Source of the DNA: an uncultured Clostridium sp.
GTDB lineage: Bacteria > Bacillota > Clostridia > TANB77 > CAG-508
Assembly: GCA_930990555.1 (NCBI GenBank)
Contig: CAKNPW010000009.1
Coordinates: forward strand, 1 to 59,209
Reading direction: 5' to 3'
DNA length: 59,209 bases
Positions 50,928 through 59,209 of this stretch are shown piece by piece (positions within the stretch are counted from its first letter, which is position 1; each line of letters opens with the position of its first letter). The position numbers were made by a program, and so were the translations under genes. The notes beneath the pieces were generated by a model, which searched no databases, was not told the origin of the DNA, and was given only the letters and a program-made list of their open reading frames with translations.

Positions 50928-51242
50928 ATGAATAATGAAACATTACAATCAATTCTAAAAATAGATGATAAAGCAAAAGATAATGTAAAATTAATTGAAG
51001 AAAAAAATAAAGAAGTAGAAAAATATATAAAACAGGAAATAGCTGTGAAAGAAGCAGCTTTAGAAGCAAGTTATAAAGAAAAAATTATAAAATTAGAACA
51101 AGAATATGAAAATAAATTTAAAGAGACAAAAGAAAATTTAGAATTAGAAACAAAAAACAAAATAGAAAATAATAAAAAAATATTCGAAAGTAATAAATAT
51201 CAAAAAATAGATGAAATAGTGGCAAATATAATAAAAATATAA
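50928..51242 (+). CDS. V-type ATPase peripheral-stalk subunit (G/H-like)
   Basis: 104 residues from ATG 50928. It is almost wholly a charged coiled coil (ASYKEKIIKLEQEYENKFKE), without hydrophobic segments, as in the G/H stalk subunit that pairs with subunit E. First gene of the V-ATPase operon; subunit C follows 27 bases later. The call depends on position as well as composition. Confidence 0.7.
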   Translation: MNNETLQSILKIDDKAKDNVKLIEEKNKEVEKYIKQEIAVKEAALEASYKEKIIKLEQEYENKFKETKENLELETKNKIENNKKIFESNKYQKIDEIVANIIKI

Positions 51243-51269
51243 ATACTTGTAAAGATAGGAGATTAAAAA

Positions 51270-52259
51270 ATGAAAACATTTAATAATCCTAGTATAAATG
51301 CCAAATTAAAAGCGATGTATTCTAAAAAATTAAAAAAAGAAGATTTAGAAGATTTAATGAAGCAAAATCATATAAGAGATGCAATAATATTATTAAAATC
51401 AAAAATAGATAATTTAGAAGATTTATCTAATGAGGCTAAAAGATTAGAATTAGAAAATGCATTAGACAACATAATAATAATGGATATAAAAAAGATAAAC
51501 CAATATTTGCGTGGGAATAATAAAAAGATTTGGCAAAAATATATTCTAAAATATAAAATAGATACAATAAAAAAGATTTATGAGAATCTAATTTCACAAG
51601 AAAATATAAATATAGAAAATGCAATTTGGACAAACATGTTATTTGAAGATCTAAAACCATTACTTAATACTACAAGTCAGGAAGAATTTATAGAACAAAT
51701 ACCAAATGTAAAAATAAAAGGAATATTTCAAACAAGTAAAAATAATTTTGAATTAGAAAACAGTTTAGATAAATATTATTTAGAAAGTTTTCTACAAGAA
51801 GTGAAAGGAAAAAATAAAGATATAGAAGATATTTTAAAATTTAAAATTGATCTTTTAAATATACTTTGGACGTATAGATGTAAAAAATATTATGGGATTG
51901 TAGATGAAAACATTTTAATTAATAGTTTTTCCAAAATAGATATAAATACAATAAGAGAGGTAGAAAAAATAACGTCAATAGAAGAATTAAAACAAATATT
52001 AAGTAGCACAGTATATAAAGATATAATAAAAAATGATGTGGAAAAAGATTTAAAAAGAGCTTTATACAAAAAAAGTAAAAGAAACTTTAGAAAAGATATA
52101 TTAAATTTAAATACAGTTATTAGTTATTTTGATATGATAGAAATAGAAAAAGAAAACATTATAACTATTATAGAAGGTATACGATATAAATTAAAACGGA
52201 GAAATAATACAAAAAAAGATTATAATTTAAACAAAAGAGGTGGAGAATTTTGGCAATAG
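51270..52259 (+). CDS. atpC: V-type ATPase subunit C (AC39 family)
   Basis: 329 residues, all-helical. NAKLKAMYSKKLKKEDLEDL is the usual opening of bacterial NtpC/AC39 proteins, with ENALDNIIIMDIKKINQYLRG and LNILWTYRCKKYYG later. It connects the central stalk to the membrane ring. It overlaps subunit I by 10 bases. Confidence 0.85.
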   Translation: MKTFNNPSINAKLKAMYSKKLKKEDLEDLMKQNHIRDAIILLKSKIDNLEDLSNEAKRLELENALDNIIIMDIKKINQYLRGNNKKIWQKYILKYKIDTIKKIYENLISQENINIENAIWTNMLFEDLKPLLNTTSQEEFIEQIPNVKIKGIFQTSKNNFELENSLDKYYLESFLQEVKGKNKDIEDILKFKIDLLNILWTYRCKKYYGIVDENILINSFSKIDINTIREVEKITSIEELKQILSSTVYKDIIKNDVEKDLKRALYKKSKRNFRKDILNLNTVISYFDMIEIEKENIITIIEGIRYKLKRRNNTKKDYNLNKRGGEFWQ

Positions 52260-54127
52260 AAAGAATGAAATTTTTAAGTATGACAGGGGACGAAAGAAAC
52301 TTAGACTTTGTTATTGCTAATAATTTAATAGGAAGTGGCTTTCAACCTGAAAATGCCTTAAAAGTTTTAGAAAAAGGCTGGAAAGTAACATATTTTCCTT
52401 ATGATTCTACAATTAAAGAATATATAAAGAAAGCACAAAATTTATTAAATAAAATGGAAATACCATATGTAAAAAAGCAAGTAGAATTAAAAGAAAATCT
52501 AAATGAACTTAAAGAAAAAATAGATAATGTAGAACAAGAGATAAATTCAATATATTCAGAAATAGAAGAAAATGAAAACCAAATACGAAAATTAGAAGAT
52601 AGTATTGTTCCAATAAAACATTTAAAGAATATTTCAATAGATTTAGAAAAATTATATGATTTAAAATATATGAAATTTAGATTTGGAAAGATGTCATTAG
52701 AAAATTTTGAACAGCTAAATAATGAACTTTCCGACATAGAAGCTATTACATTAGAATTAGAAAAAACAGATCAAGAAGTATGGCTAATATATTTTACCCC
52801 AGAAAAGTTGTCAGAAAAAATAGATAGTTATTTTAAAGTTATGAAATTTGAAAGAATATGGCTTCCAAAAGAAATTACAGGTAAGCCATCAGATGTGCTA
52901 AAACAAGTAGAAAACTATATATCAGATACAAAAAATAAGAATGCTAATTTAAAAGCAAAACTTTCAGAAAAAAGAGAAATGAATGGAAGAGAAATATTAG
53001 ATGATTTATCGCAACTAGAATTATTAGAAAAGATTAATAAAGTAAAAAAATATATGGCACATGATAATAAAGGTTCATTTTATATTGTAGGATGGATACC
53101 AAAAGATAATTTGGAGACTTTAATACCAAAGCTAAAAAGAGATAATGTTGAATATGTAATAAAAAATCATGATGAAGTAATAAGTACTCCGCCAACAAAA
53201 TTAAAAAATGGCAAATTAATAAAACCATTTGAATCAATAGTAAAAATGTATGGAACACCAAATTATACAGAAATGGATCCAACTTTATTTGTAGCAATTA
53301 CAGCATTTTTTATGTTTGGTTTTATGTTTGGCGATGTAGGACAAGGTTTAGTAATTGGTATAATTGGTGCAATTTTAATGAAAAGAAAAAGTAGTTTGGG
53401 GCCAGTACTACTTGCAGGAGGAATATCAGCAATTATATTTGGATTTATATATGGAAGTGTATTTGGAAATGAGAATATAATTAAAGGAATTGTACCAAGT
53501 CCTATGGATAATATTACTAATATGCTAGTTATGGGAATTGCAAGTGGAGCAATATTAATAATTATTGCAATGATATTTAATATAAAAAATGGAATAAAAA
53601 ATAAAGATGTAGGTAAGGTTTTATTCGATAAAAATGGACTGGCAGGTTTGGTGTTTTATATAGTAATTCTAGCATTAATAGTTGGTTTATTAATGAATGG
53701 AAAGATGTATTTAAGCCTAACTCTTAGTGTAATATTAATTGTAGTTACATTACTTTTAATTCTATTTAAAGATAATATAAAGAGTTTATTAAATAAAAAC
53801 AAAAATAAACAAAAGGTTTCTATTATAGAAAAAATATTTGAGATTATAGAGATGTTAATAAGTATGGCAAGTAATACAATTTCGTTTGTAAGACTTGCGG
53901 CATTTGCCATAAACCATGTTGGTTTATGTATGGCAGTATATATTTTAGCAAATATGTTTAGCGGGGCAGGAAGCTTAGTAGTCACAATAATAGGAAATAT
54001 TATAGTTATTGCATTAGAGGGCTTAATTGTTGCAATACAAGTTTTAAGATTGGAATATTATGAATTATTTAGTAGATTTTATACAGGTGATGGAAAAGAA
54101 TATGTTCCAATAGAAGAACAAAAGTAA
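52250..54127 (+). CDS. atpI: V-type ATPase subunit I
   Basis: 625 residues from TTG 52250 (GGAG, close spacing). The N-terminal 340 residues are soluble with coiled coil; then seven or eight membrane helices begin at MDPTLFVAITAFFMFGFMFGDVGQG. The half-channel arginine helices are near NTISFVRLAAFAINHVGL and VLRLEYYELFSRFY. This is the stator (a-subunit equivalent) that conducts ions past the K ring. Length is typical. Confidence 0.93.
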   Translation: MAIERMKFLSMTGDERNLDFVIANNLIGSGFQPENALKVLEKGWKVTYFPYDSTIKEYIKKAQNLLNKMEIPYVKKQVELKENLNELKEKIDNVEQEINSIYSEIEENENQIRKLEDSIVPIKHLKNISIDLEKLYDLKYMKFRFGKMSLENFEQLNNELSDIEAITLELEKTDQEVWLIYFTPEKLSEKIDSYFKVMKFERIWLPKEITGKPSDVLKQVENYISDTKNKNANLKAKLSEKREMNGREILDDLSQLELLEKINKVKKYMAHDNKGSFYIVGWIPKDNLETLIPKLKRDNVEYVIKNHDEVISTPPTKLKNGKLIKPFESIVKMYGTPNYTEMDPTLFVAITAFFMFGFMFGDVGQGLVIGIIGAILMKRKSSLGPVLLAGGISAIIFGFIYGSVFGNENIIKGIVPSPMDNITNMLVMGIASGAILIIIAMIFNIKNGIKNKDVGKVLFDKNGLAGLVFYIVILALIVGLLMNGKMYLSLTLSVILIVVTLLLILFKDNIKSLLNKNKNKQKVSIIEKIFEIIEMLISMASNTISFVRLAAFAINHVGLCMAVYILANMFSGAGSLVVTIIGNIIVIALEGLIVAIQVLRLEYYELFSRFYTGDGKEYVPIEEQK

Positions 54128-54154
54128 AAATAAATATGAAAGGAAAGTTTTGAT

Positions 54155-54607
54155 ATGAAAAAGAGATTTTTTAATATGATAATTATTTTAGCAATAATAA
54201 TAGGAGCTGTAAGTGGTAGTGCAGTATATGCTTCTGAAAGCAATAAAACAAATTCTACGTCAGTTACTAATAATACAGTTGGTAATCAAATTAATTCAAC
54301 TGTTTTAGCAGAAGATATTACTCCTACAAATGCTGAAGAAACAGTAAACACAACAACTACAACTAATGAAGAGAGTAAAGATAAGGGCTTATCAAATCAT
54401 GATATTGGTTTATTAGCAGCAGCATTAGCAACAGGTTTAGGATGTATTGGTGCTGGTATAGCAGTTGCTATGGTTGCTTCAAGTGCAATTGGAGCAATTA
54501 GCGAGAATCCATCATTGCTTGGTAAAACAATAATTTTCGCAGGATTAGCTGAAGGTATAGCAATTTATGGATTAATTATCTCTATAATGATATTAAATAA
54601 AATATAA
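54155..54607 (+). CDS. atpK: V-type ATPase subunit K (proteolipid) with signal-like N-terminus
   Basis: 150 residues. A signal-peptide-like start (KKRFFNMIIILAIIIGAVSG, then AVYAS) is followed by a 60-residue Asn/Thr-rich linker, then a single helical hairpin (LLAAALATGLGCIGAGIAVA ... TIIFAGLAEGIAIYGLIISI) with one ion-binding Glu (LAEGIA). So each subunit gives two ring helices, unlike the four-helix 156-residue NtpK of Enterococcus. No glutamine/threonine sodium ligands are seen beside the Glu, which favours protons, but this is weak evidence. Confidence 0.88.
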   Translation: MKKRFFNMIIILAIIIGAVSGSAVYASESNKTNSTSVTNNTVGNQINSTVLAEDITPTNAEETVNTTTTTNEESKDKGLSNHDIGLLAAALATGLGCIGAGIAVAMVASSAIGAISENPSLLGKTIIFAGLAEGIAIYGLIISIMILNKI

Positions 54608-54620
54608 AGGAAGAGTTTAA

Positions 54621-54854
54621 TTGAAGATTGTAGGAATTTTTGATAAAAGAGAAGAACAAGTAGGTTTTAGATTAGCAGGTATAGAAACAAACATAATAAA
54701 ATCTAAAGAAGAACTTACTAATAAATTAAATAGTATAAATAATAGTAAAGATATTGGTATTTTAGTAATAAATAATAACATATTTAATTTAATGCCAGAC
54801 GAATTTAAAAAAATAGAAAAAAGACAATTACCTTTATTGTTAAAAATAGATTAA
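54621..54854 (+). CDS. atpF: V-type ATPase subunit F, short
   Basis: 77 residues from TTG 54621 (AGGAAGAG). KIVGIFDKREEQVGFRLAGI is the conserved start of subunit F (xGxxxxxxGFRLAGI), followed by IGILVINNNIFNLMPDEF. Usual length is about 100, and the C-terminal helix is reduced. It sits in the central stalk with subunit D. Confidence 0.8.
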   Translation: MKIVGIFDKREEQVGFRLAGIETNIIKSKEELTNKLNSINNSKDIGILVINNNIFNLMPDEFKKIEKRQLPLLLKID

Positions 54855-54867
54855 GGAGAGTATTAAC

Positions 54868-55428
54868 TTGGAATTAGGTGAAAAATTAAAAAAATTCGAA
54901 GAAGCTTGCATAGAAATGGCTAATAATGATAAACAAAATTTGACCAAAGAGTTAAATGAAAAAGCTAATGATCGCATAGAAAAAGAAGTAGCTATTTTTA
55001 AACAAAAATTAGAGAATAAATTAAATAAAGAAAAAATAAGATTGGAAAAAGATTATAATAAAAAAATTATAGATTTAAACTTCTCTGCCAAAAAAGAATT
55101 ATTAAATGAATATAATTATGAGATTGATGAGTTGTTTAATTGTTGTAAAAAGAAATTGATTGAATTTACAAATACACAAGAATATAAAAAAGTTCTTAAT
55201 AATATGTTTTTAGAAGCAATGAAAAATTTAGAAGACAAGAAAGATTTAACTATTTACATAGTTAAAAACGATAAAGACAAAATTGATTTTTCAGCTTATG
55301 GAAAATTGGAAATTTTAGAGGATAGTTATATAGGTGGAGTTAAATTACAAAGCAAAAATATATTAGTTGATAATACAATTTTAACTAATTTAAAGGAGAA
55401 AATATATGGAACCAAAGAGAGTAACTAA
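54868..55428 (+). CDS. atpE: V-type ATPase subunit E
   Basis: 186 residues from TTG 54868 (AAGGAGAG). The first 90 residues are a coiled coil (AIFKQKLENKLNKEKIRLEK); the C-terminal domain YIGGVKLQSKNILVDNTILT is the family hallmark. Peripheral stalk, partner of the G/H-like subunit. It overlaps subunit A by 23 bases. Confidence 0.88.
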   Translation: MELGEKLKKFEEACIEMANNDKQNLTKELNEKANDRIEKEVAIFKQKLENKLNKEKIRLEKDYNKKIIDLNFSAKKELLNEYNYEIDELFNCCKKKLIEFTNTQEYKKVLNNMFLEAMKNLEDKKDLTIYIVKNDKDKIDFSAYGKLEILEDSYIGGVKLQSKNILVDNTILTNLKEKIYGTKESN

Positions 55429-57187
55429 AATAAATGGGCCTGTAATAGTTGCAACAGGTGAAGAAGATATTGCAATGCATGATATGGTTTATATAGGTAA
55501 AGATAAACTTATGGGAGAAGTAATAAAACTAGAAGGAAAATCTGCAACAATACAAGTTTATGAAGATACATCTGGTATGCATATTGGTGAAGAAGTAATA
55601 AGTACAGCAGGTCCATTATCTTTAAGTTTAGGACCAGGTTTAATAGGTAGTGTATTTGATGGGATTCAAAGACCATTAAACAGATTAGAAGAAGAATCAG
55701 GATATTTTATAAAAAAAGGTATACAAGTAAGTAATTTGGATGAAAATAAGAAATGGCACTTTGTTCCAACTGTAAAAGTAGGAGATATAGTTATATATAA
55801 TTCTATTATAGGTACTGTAAAAGAAACAGAAAGTATTACACATAAAATAATGTATTCAAATTTTAAGCAAGCAAAGATAATCGAAATTGTAACAGAAGGA
55901 GACTATTCTATAACAGATGTAATTGCAAGAGTGAAAACTGATGATGGTAATATAATAGAAATAACTATGGTACAAAAGTGGGCTGTAAGAAAACAAAGAC
56001 CATATACAGAAAGATTACAAGCAAATATTCCTTTATTAACAGGACAAAGAGTTATAGATTCTATTTTTCCAATCAGTAAAGGTGGAACAGCTACAATTCC
56101 AGGAGGATTCGGAACTGGAAAAACAATGTTACAACATCAATTAGCAAAATGGTGTGATGCAGATATAATTGTATATATTGGCTGTGGTGAAAGAGGAAAT
56201 GAGATGACGCAAGTCTTAGAAGATTTTCCAAAACTTACAGATCCAAGAACAGGAAGACCTTTAATGGAAAGAACAGTACTTATTGCCAATACATCTAATA
56301 TGCCGGTTGCAGCAAGGGAAACATCAATATATACAGGTATAACAATTGCAGAATATTATAGAGATATGGGATATCAAGTTGCCATTATGGCAGATTCTAC
56401 TTCTAGATGGGCAGAAGCATTAAGAGAAATATCTGGAAGACTAGAAGAAATGCCAGCAGAAGAAGGTTTTCCTTCTTATTTACCATCAAGACTGTCTGAA
56501 TTTTATGGTAGAGCAGGAAGAACTTTAAATAATAATGGTACAGAAGGTTCAGTAACAATTATAGGAGCAGTTTCACCACAAGGCTCAGATTTTTCAGAAC
56601 CTGTTACTCAAAATACAAGAAGATTTGTGCATGTATTTTGGGGGTTAGACAGAGATTTAGCCTATTCTAGGCATTACCCAGCAATTAATTGGATGATAAG
56701 TTATAGTGAATACATGCCAAATTTAGAAGACTGGTACGAAAAAAACACAGAAGAGGATTTCTTAGATTATAGAGCAAAGATAATTAAACTTTTAAATGAA
56801 GAAAATGAACTTCAAGAAATTGCAAAGGTTGTTGGACAAGATGTATTATCAGATTCAAAAAAATTAATATTAGAGATTTGCAAATGTGTAAGAGAGGGAT
56901 TTTTACAACAAAATGCAAATTCTGAAATTGACACATATGTACCTTTATTAAAGCAATATAAAATGATGAAAATAGTAGTAGATGTATATGAATCAGCAAA
57001 TGAATTAATCGAAAATGGAACTCCGATGTCTGAAATAAAGAAAATAGGATTTTTTGAAGAATATCCAAGAATAAAAAATGAAATATCAAATATAGAAATG
57101 GCAAAAATAGATGAATTGGAAGAAAAGTATATAAATGAATTAAATAAAATACAAGAAGAATATAAAGAGTTCTTTAAGAAGGGATGA
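55406..57187 (+). CDS. atpA: V-type ATPase catalytic subunit A
   Basis: 593 residues. The P-loop GFGTGKT is at 234-240, preceded by GGTATIPG; GCGERGNEM supplies the catalytic glutamate and DSTSRWAEALREISGRLEEM is the second nucleotide motif. The non-homologous insertion typical of V-type A subunits is present after residue 110. Intact; AAAGGAG site. Confidence 0.97.
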   Translation: MEPKRVTKINGPVIVATGEEDIAMHDMVYIGKDKLMGEVIKLEGKSATIQVYEDTSGMHIGEEVISTAGPLSLSLGPGLIGSVFDGIQRPLNRLEEESGYFIKKGIQVSNLDENKKWHFVPTVKVGDIVIYNSIIGTVKETESITHKIMYSNFKQAKIIEIVTEGDYSITDVIARVKTDDGNIIEITMVQKWAVRKQRPYTERLQANIPLLTGQRVIDSIFPISKGGTATIPGGFGTGKTMLQHQLAKWCDADIIVYIGCGERGNEMTQVLEDFPKLTDPRTGRPLMERTVLIANTSNMPVAARETSIYTGITIAEYYRDMGYQVAIMADSTSRWAEALREISGRLEEMPAEEGFPSYLPSRLSEFYGRAGRTLNNNGTEGSVTIIGAVSPQGSDFSEPVTQNTRRFVHVFWGLDRDLAYSRHYPAINWMISYSEYMPNLEDWYEKNTEEDFLDYRAKIIKLLNEENELQEIAKVVGQDVLSDSKKLILEICKCVREGFLQQNANSEIDTYVPLLKQYKMMKIVVDVYESANELIENGTPMSEIKKIGFFEEYPRIKNEISNIEMAKIDELEEKYINELNKIQEEYKEFFKKG

Positions 57188-57216
57188 TAAATTAGTGAAT
57201 ATACAATACATTCGGA

Positions 57217-58530
57217 TTGGAATCAATTAATGGTCCTATTGTTTATATAAAAACACCAAAGAATATTGCATATAATGAACAAGTAGAACTAATATTAAAA
57301 AATGGTGAATCAAGGATAGGAAATGTTATTTCTATGGACGAAAATATTACAGCCATACAAGTATATGAAGGTACTAATGGCATAAATTTAGATAGTACTA
57401 AAACAATATTAAAAGGAAAATCTTTAAGTATAAAACTTTCCGAAGATGTGCTAGGTAGAGTTTTTGATGGTACAGGTAGACCAATTGATGGGTTAGGTGA
57501 GATAAATTCAAACATAGAAAGAGATATTAATGGAAGTAGTATAAATCCCGTTTCTAGGGAATATCCACGTAATTATATAGAAACTGGAATATCTAGTATA
57601 GATGGATTAATGACTTTAATTAGGGGACAAAAATTACCTATATTTTCTGGAAGTGGAATTAATCATAATGAACTTGCTAATAAAATTATTAAAGATTCGA
57701 ATATAGGTAACGAGGAAAAGTTTGCTATTTGTTTTGGATTGATGGGAGCAGAATTTGAAACAGCAGAATATTTTAAAAACAATTTAAAAGAAAATGGAAC
57801 TTTATCTAAAGTTGTAATGTTTCAAAATCTTTCTAATGATCCAAGTATAGAAAGACTTTTAACTCCAAAAGTAACTTTAACTTGTGCTGAATATTTAGCG
57901 TTTGATTTAGGCTATCATGTTTTAGTTATTTTAACAGATATGACTGCATATGCAGAAAGCTTAAGAGAAGTGTCTACCTTAAAAGGAGAAATACCAAGCA
58001 GAAAAGGATATCCAGGATATTTATATAGTGATTTGGCATCTATTTATGAAAGAGCTGGAATGATAAGAGGTAAAGAAGGTTCTATTACAGAAATTCCAAT
58101 TTTAACTATGCCAAATGATGATATATCTCATCCGATACCAGATTTAACAGGATATATAACAGAAGGACAAATTGTATTATCAAGAGATTTATATCAAAAA
58201 GGGATAACACCACCTGTTGATATTTTAAATTCATTATCAAGATTAATGAAAGATGGAATAGGTGAAAAATATACCAGAAAAGATCATAGTAAAATATCTG
58301 ACCAAATATTTGCATCATATTCAAAAGCACAAGATGTAAGGGCTTTAGAAAAAGTTTTAGGTGAAAGTGACTTAAATGAATTAGATAGAAAGTACTTGGA
58401 ATTTGCAGATAAATTTGAAGAAAGATTTTTAAAACAAGGAACAGATGAAAGACGAGATATAAACCAAACTCTAGATTTAGCTTTAGAAATACTAAATATT
58501 TTACCAAAAGAAGAATTAAATAAATTATAA
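57217..58530 (+). CDS. atpB: V-type ATPase regulatory subunit B, start uncertain
   Basis: At least 437 residues. [35 protein letters not shown] and [14 protein letters not shown] are diagnostic. TTG 57217 has no ribosome site and cuts off residues (YNTFG) that fit the family start; the frame is open upstream only to ATA 57199. A GTG at 57195 lies behind AAGGGATG but in another frame; adding one base at about 57202 would join it. Either an AUA start or a one-base error is present. Confidence 0.9.
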   Translation: MESINGPIVYIKTPKNIAYNEQVELILKNGESRIGNVISMDENITAIQVYEGTNGINLDSTKTILKGKSLSIKLSEDVLGRVFDGTGRPIDGLGEINSNIERDINGSSINPVSREYPRNYIETGISSIDGLMTLIRGQKLPIFSGSGINHNELANKIIKDSNIGNEEKFAICFGLMGAEFETAEYFKNNLKENGTLSKVVMFQNLSNDPSIERLLTPKVTLTCAEYLAFDLGYHVLVILTDMTAYAESLREVSTLKGEIPSRKGYPGYLYSDLASIYERAGMIRGKEGSITEIPILTMPNDDISHPIPDLTGYITEGQIVLSRDLYQKGITPPVDILNSLSRLMKDGIGEKYTRKDHSKISDQIFASYSKAQDVRALEKVLGESDLNELDRKYLEFADKFEERFLKQGTDERRDINQTLDLALEILNILPKEELNKL

Positions 58531-58541
58531 TGGAGGCAACC

Positions 58542-59147
58542 ATGAGTGATATTCTTCCAACTAAAAGTAATTTAATAAAATTAAAAAAGACAATTACTTT
58601 GTCTAAGCAAGGTCAAGAATTATTAGAAAAGAAGAAATATATTTTAATAAAGGAAAAAGAAAAATATTATAGTAAAAAGAAAAAAATAGAAGAAAATTTT
58701 AACGAACAATATAAAAAGGCTTTTTATATGTTGCAAAATGCTAATGTGGATATTGGAATTAGTAAAGTAAACAATATTGCTTACGATATAAATATTGATA
58801 ATAAATTGGACATAAAATATAAAACTGTAATGGGAGTAGAAATTCCAATAGTTTCTTATGAAAACAAGAAGATACCAGATTTAACATTTGGCTTATTAGG
58901 AACAACAATAACTTTAGATGAAGCGATAGTTGAATTTCAAAAGTTAAAAGAAATACTAATAGATTTAGCACAAATAAAAACTACATTACAAAGATTAGAT
59001 GAAGCTATACAAAAAGTACAAAAACGTTCAAATTCTTTAAAAGATATAATTATACCGAATTATATAAAACAACAAAAGACGATTCAAGAAACATTAGATG
59101 AACGTGATAGAGAAGAATTTACAAGATTAAAAGTTATAAAAAAATAG
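58542..59147 (+). CDS. atpD: V-type ATPase subunit D
   Basis: 201 residues from ATG 58542 (TGGAGG). ILPTKSNLIKLKKTITLSKQ is the conserved start; the ends are long helices forming the rotor shaft, around a short beta region with GVEIPIVSYE. Full length. Last gene of the operon in the window. Confidence 0.93.
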   Translation: MSDILPTKSNLIKLKKTITLSKQGQELLEKKKYILIKEKEKYYSKKKKIEENFNEQYKKAFYMLQNANVDIGISKVNNIAYDINIDNKLDIKYKTVMGVEIPIVSYENKKIPDLTFGLLGTTITLDEAIVEFQKLKEILIDLAQIKTTLQRLDEAIQKVQKRSNSLKDIIIPNYIKQQKTIQETLDERDREEFTRLKVIKK

Positions 59148-59200
59148 GGATTTAGGGACGTTCTGGACTGCGGAAATTTTTGCCACAGCGTCCCTATTTG
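59147..59200 (+). repeat. GGGACG palindromic repeat, copy e (also possible terminator)
   Basis: AATAGGGA ... TCCCTATT and inner TAGGGACG/CGTCCCTA pairs follow the subunit D stop. Contains TAGGGACGTTC as in the other copies. Confidence 0.65.
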
Positions 59201-59209
59201 AAATTAATG

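Overview
The window is low-GC DNA with strong AAGGAG-type ribosome sites, nearly all genes on the plus strand, TGA used as a stop, and a V-type ATPase operon. Peptide deformylase, Lgt, RlmD and SbcCD homologues all look like Bacillota, most likely an uncultured, possibly host-associated member of the Clostridia. This assignment is inference from gene content; no rRNA or tRNA gene is visible.

Region 1 (1-7,150) looks like the end of a mobilizable element. It holds an oriT-like set of inverted repeats, a MobC-like protein overlapping a MOB relaxase, and cargo: an ATP-grasp-like protein, a NUDIX hydrolase, a frameshifted DinD, and a GHSKS alpha/beta-hydrolase with a small partner. A 0.6-kb gene-free hairpin-rich stretch follows.

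Region 2 (7,150-30,030) is a one-strand series of small housekeeping and accessory genes: HAD phosphatases, RlmD, Lgt, histidine phosphatase, GNATs, HD proteins, NUDIX, HIT, Qng1 (queuosine salvage), ASCH, RdgB/HAM1, Rsm22-like methyltransferase, Def, a FUSC-like membrane protein and a CDF transporter. Scattered through it are gene heads with intact ribosome sites but no tails (YdcF, phosphoglycerate mutase, LysR), tails without heads (methyltransferase, polysaccharide deacetylase), a cupin-HD chimera and single-base frameshifts (NUDIX, HD). Palindromic GGGACG repeats lie between genes, and an inverted pair brackets the ASCH gene.

Region 3 (30,200-36,480) begins with a roughly 650-nt stretch that has its own promoter, many helices, a possible pseudoknot and a terminator but no ORF: a candidate large structured RNA. 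It is followed by a membrane protein whose ribosome site is separated from its AUG by a hairpin, then sbcD-sbcC, a metallophosphoesterase head and an unknown gene.

Region 4 (36,600-50,660) is a complete type III-D CRISPR-Cas locus with the fused-subunit (III-Dv-like) layout: csm6, an HD-less cas10, a Csx10-type fused RAMP (probable Cas7-Cas5-Cas11), Cas7-2x, csx19 and a large Cas7-with-insertion, followed by array 1 (8 repeats), a reverse transcriptase-Cas1 fusion, cas2, array 2 (2 repeats) and a convergent cas6. Both arrays read on the minus strand. Their spacers appear antisense to mRNAs, and three contain a start codon, two of these with a well-spaced Shine-Dalgarno. With the RT-Cas1 this suggests spacer capture from RNA. 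Trailer and leader are duplicated around the adaptation genes, and both leaders carry an inverted AAAAAGYRCGTYRA motif.

Region 5 (50,700-59,209) is a V-type ATPase operon (stalk G/H-like, C, I, K, F, E, A, B, D), ending in another GGGACG repeat.
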